This document shows positions 35,142 to 44,372 of a stretch of DNA of 64,000 nucleotides, piece by piece. The stretch comes from Clostridium sp. chh4-2 (GTDB lineage Bacteria; Bacillota; Clostridia; Lachnospirales; Lachnospiraceae), in the NCBI RefSeq assembly GCF_002899675.1, contig NZ_PKUU01000013.1, forward strand, positions 62,001 to 126,000. The letters run 5' to 3'. Made by a program: the position numbers and the translations under genes. Under the pieces are notes generated by a model. It ran no database searches, was not told the DNA's origin, and saw nothing but the letters and a program-made list of their open reading frames with translations. Position 1 is the first letter of the stretch; each line of letters opens with the position of its first letter.

Positions 35142-37588
35142 AGGTTCCGGGAGAAAATATAGATACTTATATTGCACATAAGATAAAAGAAACAAATCAA
35201 ATACAAACAGTAGATGAGCACTGCGAAGACGCCGCTCAGGCAGCAAAAGAAAAATGTCCTGTTGAGGAATTGGCCGCCCTCTCCTGGCTAGCCGGCTTTT
35301 TACATGACCGGGGGAAATACAGCGATCAGTTCCAGGATTATATACGTCAAGCCGTAGATGGAATAAATGAGGTACATAGAGGAGAAGTCAATCACTCTGG
35401 CGCAGGAGGCCGTATCATAGAAAGGCTGCTGCCTGGTACTCTTGCGTCAAAGATGATCCAGGCGGCAGTCTATTCCCATCATGGTCTGAGAGACTGTTTA
35501 TCTCCGGTAAACGGACATCTGCTGTTTGAGCTGCCTTCTGATGATAAGGCAGAAATTAAACAGGCAGTAGAACGTTTTTTCGCCATGCATGACAGCTCAA
35601 AATTAGAAGAACAGTGCAGGCTTGCCTATGAATCAGGAAACTCGATAAAAAAGAAAATTTTGGAATTTGAGAAAAGCAGTGATAATGGTCCGGCTTATGA
35701 CCATCGGGATTTTTTTCTTGGCATGTATGAAAGGATTCTTTTGTCTCTGGTGATCGAAGGCGACCGTACAGACACGGCTTCTTTTATGCAGGGAAGGAAA
35801 CGTGAACGTATTTTGGCGGATGAGGAAATGAAGGCCATATGGGAAGCGTGTATCGTTAATCTGGAAAACCATATTCGGAAAATGACGGTGTTAAATGATA
35901 TAGATGCGGCCAGAGCGGCAATTTCAAAACAATGCCTTACAGCCGCGGCTTCTTCTGCCTCCCTTTACCGCCTTACTGTTCCCACCGGAGGGGGAAAGAC
36001 TTTAAGCAGCCTTCGTTTTTCCCTTCACCATGCGGCGGCATATAAGAAAAAGCATATTATCTATATCGCACCATATAATTCAATCCTTGAACAAAATGCG
36101 GAAGATATCAAGGCGGCTCTTGGAAGAGCAGATATTGTTCTGGAACATCACAGCAATGTGATTCAGGAAAATGAGAAAGAGGAGGAACAATATGCTCTTT
36201 TGACTGAAAACTGGGAATCGCCGATCATCTGTACCACAGCAGTGCAGTTCCTCAATACATTGTTTTCTTCCGGAACCGGTAATATCCGGCGTATGTACAG
36301 TATTTGCAGCAGCGTGATTATATTTGACGAAATTCAGGCGCTGCCCGTAAAAATAACGGAATTATTTAATCAGGCTATTAATTTCTTGACGGTATTTGGT
36401 AAATCGACGGTTGTATTGTGTTCAGCTACCCAGCCGCTTCTGGACCGTCTTGAAGTAAAACGCCTTTGTCCCCCGAAAGATATGATTTCCGGTCCATTGA
36501 CAGAACGTTATGCGGATGTATTTAAACGAACATCGCTGATAGATTGTACGGATCGGGCTGTTTCGGGAATGGATATAAGCAGACTTTGTGATTTTGCGGA
36601 AGACATTTTTATAAAAGAACGCCAGGTGTTGATTGTTGTTAATACGAAGGACTGTGCGAGAGCGGTATATGAGGAATTAAAGAAACGAAAAGGGAAGGAT
36701 TGCATTGTGATCCATCTGAGCACTAATATGTGCGCGGAAAACCGGCGCAGCGTTTTGGCGGGGCTGCGGGAAAAACTGGATGAGAAAAAGGATATCATCT
36801 GTGTCAGTACACAGCTGATTGAGGCGGGGGTAAATATTTCATTCAGGTCGGTGATCCGTTCTTTAGCCGGTCTTGATAGTATGATTCAGGCAGCAGGACG
36901 CTGCAACCGCCATGGAGAACGCGAAAATGGTAATGTCTACATAGTAAAAATGTCTCCACAGGCGGAGAATATTAAAAGATTGACGGACATCAGAGAAGCG
37001 CAGACTGCTTCGGAAGAGGTGTTGTATCAGTATAGGATAAATCCGGAATACATGGGAAACAGCTTGACCTCAATGCGGGCTATGGAACTTTACTATCAGC
37101 GGTATTTTTATCAGCGGAGGGAGGAGATGAAATACAATGTAAATGTGGAAGGCGTCGCTGCCGGGGATGATGGAGCGAACCTGGTGAATCTGCTTTCGGT
37201 GAACCAGATTGGAAGGAATGAATATCTGAGAAGCCATAACAGACAATTGTCAAATCGCATGATGAATCAGGCATTTAAAACGGCGGGCGATTTGTTTAAG
37301 GTAATACCGGAGGATGGAAAAATAGATGTGATCGTGGAATACTATCAGGAGGCAAGAACGTCAATAGACAATCTGAGCAACCCCTACTTGACTGTCACCG
37401 AACAAAGAAAATTACTAAGGAAGTTGCAGCGTTATACGGTTGGTATCTCTGAATCAATGAGACGAAAAATTGGCAATGCTATATATCCCGCCTGTGATGG
37501 GAAAATACTTGTGCTGAGCCGGGATTATTACAGTCCGGAAACAGGCGTATCAGATACGCCATGCAGCATGTCGGAGATGATATTTTAA
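35138..37588 (+). CDS. cas3: Cas3 HD nuclease-helicase of the type I-C system
   Basis: 816 residues. The N-terminal HD nuclease has LAGFLHDRGKYSDQFQDYI, VNHSGAGGRI and VYSHHGLRD, supplying the metal-binding His and Asp residues. The superfamily 2 helicase follows: Walker A LTVPTGGGKTLSSLRF, DEIQ box VIIFDEIQALPVK, motif III VVLCSATQP and motif VI MIQAAGRCNRHGE. All catalytic motifs are present, so it should degrade DNA recruited by Cascade. The start is GTG within the cmr6 stop; the Shine-Dalgarno match is weak and translation probably depends on coupling. Normally cas3 is first in the I-C operon directly before cas5c; here an array intervenes. Confidence 0.94.
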   Translation: MKVPGENIDTYIAHKIKETNQIQTVDEHCEDAAQAAKEKCPVEELAALSWLAGFLHDRGKYSDQFQDYIRQAVDGINEVHRGEVNHSGAGGRIIERLLPGTLASKMIQAAVYSHHGLRDCLSPVNGHLLFELPSDDKAEIKQAVERFFAMHDSSKLEEQCRLAYESGNSIKKKILEFEKSSDNGPAYDHRDFFLGMYERILLSLVIEGDRTDTASFMQGRKRERILADEEMKAIWEACIVNLENHIRKMTVLNDIDAARAAISKQCLTAAASSASLYRLTVPTGGGKTLSSLRFSLHHAAAYKKKHIIYIAPYNSILEQNAEDIKAALGRADIVLEHHSNVIQENEKEEEQYALLTENWESPIICTTAVQFLNTLFSSGTGNIRRMYSICSSVIIFDEIQALPVKITELFNQAINFLTVFGKSTVVLCSATQPLLDRLEVKRLCPPKDMISGPLTERYADVFKRTSLIDCTDRAVSGMDISRLCDFAEDIFIKERQVLIVVNTKDCARAVYEELKKRKGKDCIVIHLSTNMCAENRRSVLAGLREKLDEKKDIICVSTQLIEAGVNISFRSVIRSLAGLDSMIQAAGRCNRHGERENGNVYIVKMSPQAENIKRLTDIREAQTASEEVLYQYRINPEYMGNSLTSMRAMELYYQRYFYQRREEMKYNVNVEGVAAGDDGANLVNLLSVNQIGRNEYLRSHNRQLSNRMMNQAFKTAGDLFKVIPEDGKIDVIVEYYQEARTSIDNLSNPYLTVTEQRKLLRKLQRYTVGISESMRRKIGNAIYPACDGKILVLSRDYYSPETGVSDTPCSMSEMIF

Positions 37589-37615
37589 AGGAACAAGGAG
37601 ATGCTGTTAATGTGC

Positions 37616-37664
37616 AGGTGCGAATGCCAAGTGAACATGAAATATAGGGGGGGGATTCGCACCT
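37616..37664 (+). promoter_or_regulatory. Conserved leader element of CRISPR array 1
   Basis: Inverted repeat AGGTGCGAAT (37616-37625) / ATTCGCACCT (37655-37664) encloses AAGTGAACAT; the same element precedes array 2 at 44373-44419. A run of eight G (37647-37654) replaces CCCGGGAG of the other copy. It lies 125 bases before the first repeat, within the leader recognised during adaptation. Confidence 0.7.
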
Positions 37665-37789
37665 GATTTGTTGGAAGATTTTGTGAATAAATGAATAATA
37701 GGAAGCGGCGGATTGTGTGATTGGAAGAAATGTTGTATAATTTGTATAAATGAAACTGGAATGAAATAAAAATTATGGTTATATTTGTA

Positions 37790-38497
37790 GTCGGCTTCCG
37801 CGAGGGAGCTGTGGATTGAAATACCTCCTATCCAATTGCCCTGCACACATCACGTATGTCGGCTTCCGCGAGGGAGCTGTGGATTGAAATGTTGTAATAA
37901 CAATTACATCCTTATATTTTGTAAGTCGGCTTCCGCGAGGGAGCTGTGGATTGAAATGCTATCTGCTCATCTAGTCCACCATACACAACAGTGTCGGCTT
38001 CCGCGAGGGAGCTGTGGATTGAAATGTTGAGATCCCACTTTTCCAGATATGCTTCCAACGTCGGCTTCTGCGAAGGAGCTGTGGATTGAAATGCAACTTG
38101 AATCGGAACAGGAGATACAGCCAAAAGGTCAGCTTCTGCGAAGGAGCTGTGGATTGAAATGTTCATTTAATAGAGCCATATCTTCCTCCATTCTGTCAGC
38201 TTCTGCGAAGGAGCTGTGGATTGAAATTTTTTATCCAGATAGTAGGATTTGGTTCAAAAAGGTCAGCTTCTGCGAAGAAGCTGTGGATTGAAATTAATAC
38301 GCTGTGGAAATCTCCGCCTGTTGCAATAACGTCAGCTTCTGCGAAGGAGCTGTGGATTGAAATATTCCTTTTCCATATGCGTAATTTACAACATAGTGTC
38401 AGCTTCTGCGAAGGAGCTGTGGATTGAAATAAAACATATGCCTGTAAAGTCATTCGCAACATGCGCCAGCTTCTGCTAGTAGGTTATGGATAGAAAC
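37790..38497 (+). CRISPR. CRISPR array 1, type I-C repeats, 11 repeats and 10 spacers
   Basis: 33-bp repeats start at 37790, 37858, 37925, 37993, 38060, 38128, 38195, 38262, 38331, 38398 and 38465; spacers are 34-36 bp. Repeats 1-4 begin GTCGGCTTCCGCGAGGG, repeat 5 GTCGGCTTCTGCGAAGG, repeats 6-10 GTCAGCTTCTGCGAAG; all end GTGGATTGAAAT. The last is degenerate (GCCAGCTTCTGCTAGTAGG, ending TAGAAAC), so the leader is on the left and transcription runs rightward. The stem is an 8-bp hairpin with loop GCGA. Further repeat-like units continue at the same period to about 38632. Newer repeats near the leader differ from older ones by compensatory stem changes. Confidence 0.98.
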
Positions 38498-38795
38498 GAG
38501 ACAGAAAAGGAACCAGGTATATTCGCTTCAATGCCATCTCCAACAAAGCGCCCATGAATTAAAATACCTATCAGGAGTGGCCACAATGACCATGGACCTG
38601 CCAGCCTCCCCGAAGCCTCGTCCAATTAAAACACACCACACAATACATATAAAATTACATTGCCCAATTATTACCAAATGCATTTCCAGCCTCATCCCCC
38701 TGAATGCAGAAACCAGAAAATAAACTTATTGATACAACAACCTGTTATAAATTCGCTGTCAATATAACTCAAATTATCTTACGGAGGTGATGCCA
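38498..38795. other. Decayed array tail and spacer before cas5c
   Basis: Two 33-base stretches at 38533-38565 (ends GAATTAAAAT) and 38600-38632 (ends CAATTAAAAC) match the array repeat at about 20 and 19 of 33 positions and fall at the exact array period (35- and 34-base gaps). From 38633 to 38782 I see no gene, only AT-rich sequence that must hold any separate promoter for cas5c. Confidence 0.6.
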
Positions 38796-39530
38796 ATGAA
38801 ACACAGAAACACCGTAGAGTTTCAGATATCCGGTGACTATGCGCTTTTTTCAGATCCGGTTATGCGTGTGGGCGGCGAGAAGTGCTCCTATCATATCCCT
38901 ACCTACGAGGCCTTAAAAGGAATTCTTCAAAGCGTTTACTGGAAGCCGACTATAGTTTGGATCATAGACGAAGTGCGGGTTATGAAGCCGATTCAGACAG
39001 AATCAAAGAGCATAAGGCCAATTAACTATAATGGGGGAAATGATTTATCCTATTATACTTACCTGAAAAATGTCTGTTATCAGGTTCGTGCACATTTTGA
39101 ATGGAATGAGAATCGGCCGGAGATGGCTGCCGACCGGAATGAGCACAAACATCACAATATTGCAAAGCGAATGATCTCAAGAGGAGGAAGGCGGGATATC
39201 TTTCTCGGAACAAGAGAATGTCAGGGATATGTGGAGCCTTGTGTGTTTGGAGAGGAAAAGAGTTATTACGATGATATGGAAGGGGAAATCTCCTATGGTT
39301 TCATGTACCATGGGATTACATATGCGGATGAAGCCGTACTCCCTGAGGATAAAGGACAGATGACCGTCCGATTTTGGAGGCCGGTCATGAAAAAGGGAGG
39401 TATCATTGAATTTGTGCGCCCGGAAGAATGTTCGCAGAAGCGCCATATACATGAAGCTGAGATCAAGATTTTTGGTGAAAATGAATTCAGCGGCCTTATG
39501 GAATTTACCGGAGAGGAGGCTGAGGCTTGA
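38796..39530 (+). CDS. cas5c: Cas5c, crRNA-processing subunit
   Basis: 244 residues. VEFQISGDYALFSDPVMRVG with GGEKCSYHIPTYEALKGILQ is the Cas5 N-terminal RAMP signature, and PIQTESKSIRPINYN is typical of the I-C (Dvulg) subtype. In type I-C, Cas5 itself cuts the repeat RNA; EHKHHNIAKRM holds the Lys/His pair expected for this activity. The start at 38796 has GGAGG eight bases upstream; earlier in-frame codons (38787, 38790) lie within the site. It overlaps cas8c by four bases. As no Cas6 is encoded, it is the probable processor for both arrays and both complexes. Confidence 0.93.
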   Translation: MKHRNTVEFQISGDYALFSDPVMRVGGEKCSYHIPTYEALKGILQSVYWKPTIVWIIDEVRVMKPIQTESKSIRPINYNGGNDLSYYTYLKNVCYQVRAHFEWNENRPEMAADRNEHKHHNIAKRMISRGGRRDIFLGTRECQGYVEPCVFGEEKSYYDDMEGEISYGFMYHGITYADEAVLPEDKGQMTVRFWRPVMKKGGIIEFVRPEECSQKRHIHEAEIKIFGENEFSGLMEFTGEEAEA

Positions 39531-41488
39531 ACTGGATAGAAGAACTTTGCGATCTATATGAGAAAAATCGTGAGAGTGTCGGTAAGGTGTTGTCTAAATC
39601 GTATCATACGAAAAAGGGAGAGGAAAAAATTCCGTTGATTCTGCTCCCTATTTTTCATACCACCGTTACAGCTCAGATTACAGTTACAATTGATAAAACG
39701 GGTACATTTCTGAACGCAGAACCGGTGGATGATTCGGACAAGCTTACAATCATACCGGTTACGGATAAATCTCTTGCGAGAACCGGTAATCCTGAGCCTC
39801 ATCCGCTCTGTGATAAGCTGAAATACCTGGCCGGCGACTATATGGCATATTGTACAGTAAAAAAAGGCAAGGATTACAGCAAATACTATGCTGCCTATAT
39901 GGAATCACTCCGGAAGTGGCGCGAATCATGTTTTACCCATGAAAAAGTGGATGCAGTCTATCTTTACTTGGAAAAAGGTACCCTGATTCACGATTTAATC
40001 AGGTGTAATGTCCTGCATCCGGACGAAGAAGGGAAAATTACTGATAAAGAGAAAATACAAAATGTCTCCCAAACAGACGCCTTTGTCAGATTCAGAATCA
40101 TGCAGTCATTTGAGAAAGAAGAGAACCTTCTTTCGGATACAACTGGAAAATTTCGTTCAGAATGCTGGCTGGATCAGACCTTGCAGCAGAGCTTTATAGA
40201 TTACTGCAGATCCCAGCAGAGCATAAAGGACTTATGTTATCTTTCCGGAGAAATAACATCGGTTTCCTATTTACATCCAAAAAAAATCCGTCATGAAGGG
40301 GATGGAGCGAAGCTGATATCCGCAAATGACGAACAGAATTATACATTCCGCGGCAGATTTAAAGACAAAAACGAGGCGTTTGCAATTGGCTATGAGACAT
40401 CGCAAAAGGCACATAATGCCTTAAAATGGATAATCCGCAAACAGGGATATAAATGGGATGATTTTTATGTTGTTATATGGGAATCCGATTTAAGAAAAAT
40501 TCCGGATATTTATGCGGATACAGATGCTGTCTGCGATAATTATGAAGAAGCATGGGGAGATGAAGAGGAGATATATGAGCCGGCCCCATATGCGGGAACA
40601 GACATGAGAGGCGCGCAGCATTTTCAAGCGGCGATGAGAGGATATGAAAGAAAATTACAGCCGGGTTCCAGAACCGTGATGATATCTTTGGACGCAGCGA
40701 CAACGGGCCGCCTGGCGATGACCGGATTCAAGTCTATGGAGACCTCCCGTTATATTGAAAATATTCAGTACTGGCATGAAAGCTGTGAATGGCTTTATAT
40801 AAAATTGAAAAATAAGAAATTTCATTCATACATGGGAATGGCCGGTGTAAAAGATATTGCTGAGATCTTATACGGAGTGGAGCGAAATGGCTTGCTGACG
40901 CTGGAGGGAAAGGCATTTCTTTACGCGCAGCTGGTAAAACGGCTGCTTCCATGCATTTCACAGAGACAGCCGGTTCCGGAGGATATAGTAAATCTGGCGC
41001 TGAAAAAGGCATCCTCCCCGGTATTATATGATTCATGGTATAATTGGGAACGGGTAGTCTCCGTAGCCTGTTCATTGATAAAAAAGCAGAGAAAAGAACG
41101 CGAAGGGGAGGAATGGAGTGTGGCTGTAGATCAGGAATGTGATAATCGTAACTATCTTTATGGCAGGATGCTTGCCATAGCAGATCGTATTGAGTATCGG
41201 ACATATGACAGAGAAGATGGAAGAACAACAAATGCAAAGCGCTATATGACGGCATTTTCCCAAAGGCCGTTCAGCACATGGAAAAATCTGGAGGAAAAAC
41301 TGCAGCCGTATTTACAGAGACTGAAACCGGGAGAACGGAATAAATATATGAACCTGCTAGATGATGTGGCCAGTAAATTTACGGTTGAAAAATTCGAATG
41401 TGATGAACCGTTAAATGGATTATATCTGCTCGGATTTCATAGTCAGTCATATGATTTGCGTAACTGGAAAGGGGAGGAAGAACAATGA
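39527..41488 (+). CDS. cas8c: Cas8c (Csd1), large subunit of type I-C Cascade
   Basis: 653 residues, with the Csd1-type sequence course: MNWIEELCDLYEKNRESVGK, a central YTFRGRFKDKNEAFAIGYET and SQKAHNALKWIIRKQGYKWD, and a C-terminal region (LYGRMLAIADRIEYR, GLYLLGFHSQSYDLRNW) typical of the family. It recognises the PAM and stabilises the R-loop; the C-terminal part commonly gives an internally started small subunit (Cas11c) in I-C systems. The start is TTG overlapping the cas5c stop (TTGA), and the end overlaps cas7c (ATGA). Confidence 0.93.
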   Translation: MNWIEELCDLYEKNRESVGKVLSKSYHTKKGEEKIPLILLPIFHTTVTAQITVTIDKTGTFLNAEPVDDSDKLTIIPVTDKSLARTGNPEPHPLCDKLKYLAGDYMAYCTVKKGKDYSKYYAAYMESLRKWRESCFTHEKVDAVYLYLEKGTLIHDLIRCNVLHPDEEGKITDKEKIQNVSQTDAFVRFRIMQSFEKEENLLSDTTGKFRSECWLDQTLQQSFIDYCRSQQSIKDLCYLSGEITSVSYLHPKKIRHEGDGAKLISANDEQNYTFRGRFKDKNEAFAIGYETSQKAHNALKWIIRKQGYKWDDFYVVIWESDLRKIPDIYADTDAVCDNYEEAWGDEEEIYEPAPYAGTDMRGAQHFQAAMRGYERKLQPGSRTVMISLDAATTGRLAMTGFKSMETSRYIENIQYWHESCEWLYIKLKNKKFHSYMGMAGVKDIAEILYGVERNGLLTLEGKAFLYAQLVKRLLPCISQRQPVPEDIVNLALKKASSPVLYDSWYNWERVVSVACSLIKKQRKEREGEEWSVAVDQECDNRNYLYGRMLAIADRIEYRTYDREDGRTTNAKRYMTAFSQRPFSTWKNLEEKLQPYLQRLKPGERNKYMNLLDDVASKFTVEKFECDEPLNGLYLLGFHSQSYDLRNWKGEEEQ

Positions 41489-42342
41489 ATGAACTGAAAG
41501 GAAAAATTGATTTTGTGCTGCTGGTATCCGCAACCAATGCGAATCCTAATGGAGATCCGCTTAATGGAAACCAGCCCAGGATTTCCATAGACGGGCTGGG
41601 AGAGATTTCGGATGTCTGCATTAAGCGGAAAATCCGAAACCGTTTTCAGGATATGGGGCAGCGTGTTTTTGTTCAGTCAGATGACCGTTCGGATGACTCT
41701 TATAACAGCTTAAAAGATCGGGCGGATGGATGCGCTGAATTAAAGAAGGAAATAGATAAAAAGAAAAATGCCAATAAACAGAAATGCAGTGAAATTGCAT
41801 GCCGTGAATGGATTGATGTGCGCAGCTTTGGGCAGGTATTTGCTTTCAAAGGTGTGGAAGTCTCTCTTGGAATCAGGGGACCGGTGTCCATCCACCAGGC
41901 TGTCAGCGTATCTCCGGTAGATACGATCAGCATGCAGATTACAAAAAGCGTCAATAGTGAGGCGGGAAAGGACAGCAAGGCTTCCGATACCATGGGGATG
42001 AAATACAGAGTTGGATTTGGCCTTTATGTGGTAAAGGGAAGTGTTAATGTACAGCTGGCTGAAAAAACGGGCTTTTCCCAGGATGATGCCGAATGTTTAA
42101 AGGAGGCTTTAAAAACTCTGTTTGAAAATGACGCTTCCTCAGCCAGACCGGAAGGCAGTATGGAAGTGTGCCGGTTGTATTGGTGGCAGCATAAGGAAAA
42201 GACGCCGGCCGTATCGACCGCACAGATTCATCGGAGTGTAAAAATCACACCTTTGACGGACCGGCCGAGAAGTTTTGAGGATTACGATATCAAAGTTGAG
42301 GAGCTTCCATGTGTAAAACCGGAGGTATATGGAATTGTATGA
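41485..42342 (+). CDS. cas7c: Cas7c (Csd2), Cascade backbone
   Basis: 285 residues. IDFVLLVSATNANPNGDPLN with GNQPRISIDGLGEISDVCIK is the Csd2/Cas7 I-C signature, and DVRSFGQVFAFKGVEVSLG and RGPVSIHQAVSVSPVDTISM continue it. Several copies coat the crRNA spacer in Cascade. The start overlaps the cas8c stop (ATGA) behind a GGAGG site; its end overlaps cas4 by 14 bases. Confidence 0.95.
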   Translation: MNELKGKIDFVLLVSATNANPNGDPLNGNQPRISIDGLGEISDVCIKRKIRNRFQDMGQRVFVQSDDRSDDSYNSLKDRADGCAELKKEIDKKKNANKQKCSEIACREWIDVRSFGQVFAFKGVEVSLGIRGPVSIHQAVSVSPVDTISMQITKSVNSEAGKDSKASDTMGMKYRVGFGLYVVKGSVNVQLAEKTGFSQDDAECLKEALKTLFENDASSARPEGSMEVCRLYWWQHKEKTPAVSTAQIHRSVKITPLTDRPRSFEDYDIKVEELPCVKPEVYGIV

Positions 42343-43000
42343 GGAAGATGATTGGCTTCAATTATCAGGGATTCAGCACTTTGAATTTTGCAGAAGGCAG
42401 TGGGCATTAGCATATATTGAGCTTCAATGGCAGGAAAATGTGAGAACCGTGGAAGGAAAACTGATGCATGAAAGGGCTCATGATGTATCAAATGGTGAAA
42501 AGCGCGGAGACATCATTATATCCAGGGCGATGCCGGTCCATTCCAGGGAAATGGGCGTAAGCGGAGAATGTGACATCGTGGAATTTCACAAAAGCGAGGA
42601 GGGAATTTCGATAGTCGGCCGCGATGGCCTGTTTGAGGTGATTCCGATAGAATACAAACGTGGAGAACCCAAAAAAGATGACATCGATCTGCTTCAGCTC
42701 ACAGCCCAGGCCATGTGTCTGGAAGAAATGCTGTGCTGCTGCATCCCTTATGGCTATCTTTACTATGGAGAGACCAGGCGCAGGAAAAAATTTGTATTTG
42801 ATGAAGAAATCCGCATCAAAACCAGGAACATTTTCCTTGAAATGCATAAATATTATGACAGGAGATACACGCCAAAGGCAAAGCGGACAAAAAGCTGCAA
42901 CGCATGCTCCCTCAAAGATATTTGTCTTCCTATGCTTGGCAGACATGAGAGCGCTGCGGATTACATCAACAGGAATCTGAACGAGGAGGAGGGCGTATGA
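42329..43000 (+). CDS. cas4: Cas4 nuclease
   Basis: 223 residues, RecB-like nuclease with iron-sulfur cluster. QLSGIQHFEFCRRQWALAYI supplies the first Cys; KSCNACSLKDICLP near the C-terminus holds the other Cys residues. IPIEYKRGEPKKDDIDLLQL is the ExK nuclease strand. Cas4 trims prespacers and enforces PAM-side orientation during adaptation. It starts within cas7c and ends in an ATGA overlap with cas1. Confidence 0.94.
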   Translation: MELYEEDDWLQLSGIQHFEFCRRQWALAYIELQWQENVRTVEGKLMHERAHDVSNGEKRGDIIISRAMPVHSREMGVSGECDIVEFHKSEEGISIVGRDGLFEVIPIEYKRGEPKKDDIDLLQLTAQAMCLEEMLCCCIPYGYLYYGETRRRKKFVFDEEIRIKTRNIFLEMHKYYDRRYTPKAKRTKSCNACSLKDICLPMLGRHESAADYINRNLNEEEGV

Positions 43001-44028
43001 AACATTTATTGAACACATTATATATTACTTCTCCTGACCGTTATCTTTCTTTGGATGGGGAGAATGTAGTAATCCGTTCAGAAGATGGGGAGATTGGCCG
43101 CGTTCCTCTTCATAACCTGGAAGCAATTATTACATTTGGTTATCAGGGGGCCAGTCCGGCACTCATGGGTGCCTGTGTCCAGAAAAATATTGATTTGAGC
43201 TTTCTGTCCGCCAATGGACGTTTTCTTGCCAGGGTAAGCGGGGAAGTTCGGGGAAATGTTACCCTGAGAAAGCAGCAATACCGCCTCAGTGAAAATGATA
43301 AGGAAGCCATCGCAATAGCGAGAAATTGTATTCTTGGCAAGGTATTTAATTCCCGTTGGGTTTTAGAGCGGGCGGCCAGGGATTATCCAATGAGATTGGA
43401 TTCGGATAAGCTGAAAGCAAAATCCTCATTCTTAGCGGAAAGTTTAAGAAAAATCAGGTTATGTGAGAATGCCGGGGAACTTCGGGGATTGGAGGGAGAG
43501 GCCGCTTCCGTATATTTTTCTGTTTTTGATGATTTAATTCTTCAGCAGAAGGAGGAATTCTATTTTCATGGCAGAAATAAACGTCCCCCGCTGGACCGTG
43601 TGAATGCAATGCTGTCATTTGCCTATACCCTTCTTACGGGAATGTGCGGGGCGGCTCTTGAAACTGTAGGTTTGGACCCTTATGTGGGATTTCTTCATAC
43701 CGACAGGCCGGGGAGGATGTCATTGGCACTTGATCTGATGGAAGAATTCCGCAGCGTCATGGCGGACAGATTCGTTCTCACATTGGTCAATAAACGGATG
43801 ATAACCAAGGAAGGATTCACGCAAAAGGAGAATGGGGCTGTCATTATGGATGACGATACGAGAAAACTATTTTTGTCCCAATGGCAGGCTAAGAAACAGG
43901 AAACCATAAAACATCCGTTCCTGGATGAGAAGATAGAATGGGGGATGGTTCCATACGTGCAGGCCATGCTGCTGGCTCGATATATTAGAGGCGATTTGGA
44001 TGAATATCCGCCGTTTTTGTGGAAGTAG
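42997..44028 (+). CDS. cas1: Cas1 integrase
   Basis: 343 residues. LEGEAASVYFSVFDDLI provides the catalytic Glu, VGFLHTDRPGRMSLALDLME the His and the acidic residue of the active site. YITSPDRYLSLDGENVVIR is the usual N-terminal beta domain. With Cas2 it inserts spacers. It is the only cas1 in the locus, so both arrays must be fed by it. Confidence 0.96.
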   Translation: MKHLLNTLYITSPDRYLSLDGENVVIRSEDGEIGRVPLHNLEAIITFGYQGASPALMGACVQKNIDLSFLSANGRFLARVSGEVRGNVTLRKQQYRLSENDKEAIAIARNCILGKVFNSRWVLERAARDYPMRLDSDKLKAKSSFLAESLRKIRLCENAGELRGLEGEAASVYFSVFDDLILQQKEEFYFHGRNKRPPLDRVNAMLSFAYTLLTGMCGAALETVGLDPYVGFLHTDRPGRMSLALDLMEEFRSVMADRFVLTLVNKRMITKEGFTQKENGAVIMDDDTRKLFLSQWQAKKQETIKHPFLDEKIEWGMVPYVQAMLLARYIRGDLDEYPPFLWK

Positions 44029-44039
44029 GTGTTGTAGTT

Positions 44040-44330
44040 ATGCTCGTGCTTATTACATATGACGTGAATACGGAAAATGCTGCCGGAAGAAGCCGTTTGC
44101 GCCGAGTTGCAAAACAATGTGTTAACTATGGGCAGCGGGTACAAAATTCTGTTTTTGAATGCAATATTGATGCAGCAAAATGCAGAGAGGTTAAAGCGAT
44201 ATTAGAGGGGATTATTGATAAGAATGTAGATAGCCTTCGATTTTATTATCTCGGCAATAATTATAAGAATAAGGTGGAACATATTGGCGCAAAACCAGGA
44301 TTTGATGTAACAGAGCCGTTGATTTTTTAA
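44040..44330 (+). CDS. cas2: Cas2
   Basis: 96 residues. MLVLITYDVNTENAAGRSRL is the first strand with the conserved Asp, and VQNSVFECNIDAAKCREVK the second. The start at 44040 gives the standard length and N-terminus; an in-frame start at 44019 would overlap cas1. It bridges two Cas1 dimers in the adaptation complex. Array 2 begins 215 bases downstream with no terminator between. Confidence 0.96.
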   Translation: MLVLITYDVNTENAAGRSRLRRVAKQCVNYGQRVQNSVFECNIDAAKCREVKAILEGIIDKNVDSLRFYYLGNNYKNKVEHIGAKPGFDVTEPLIF

Positions 44331-44372
44331 TTATGCTATGCAGGAGAATTGTCAGATAGTTTATTGATGCAT

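Noticed and set aside
37836..38462. Several short frames rich in SASAKELWIEI or ISIHSSFAEAD
   Set aside because: Translations of array 1 repeats on both strands, not genes.
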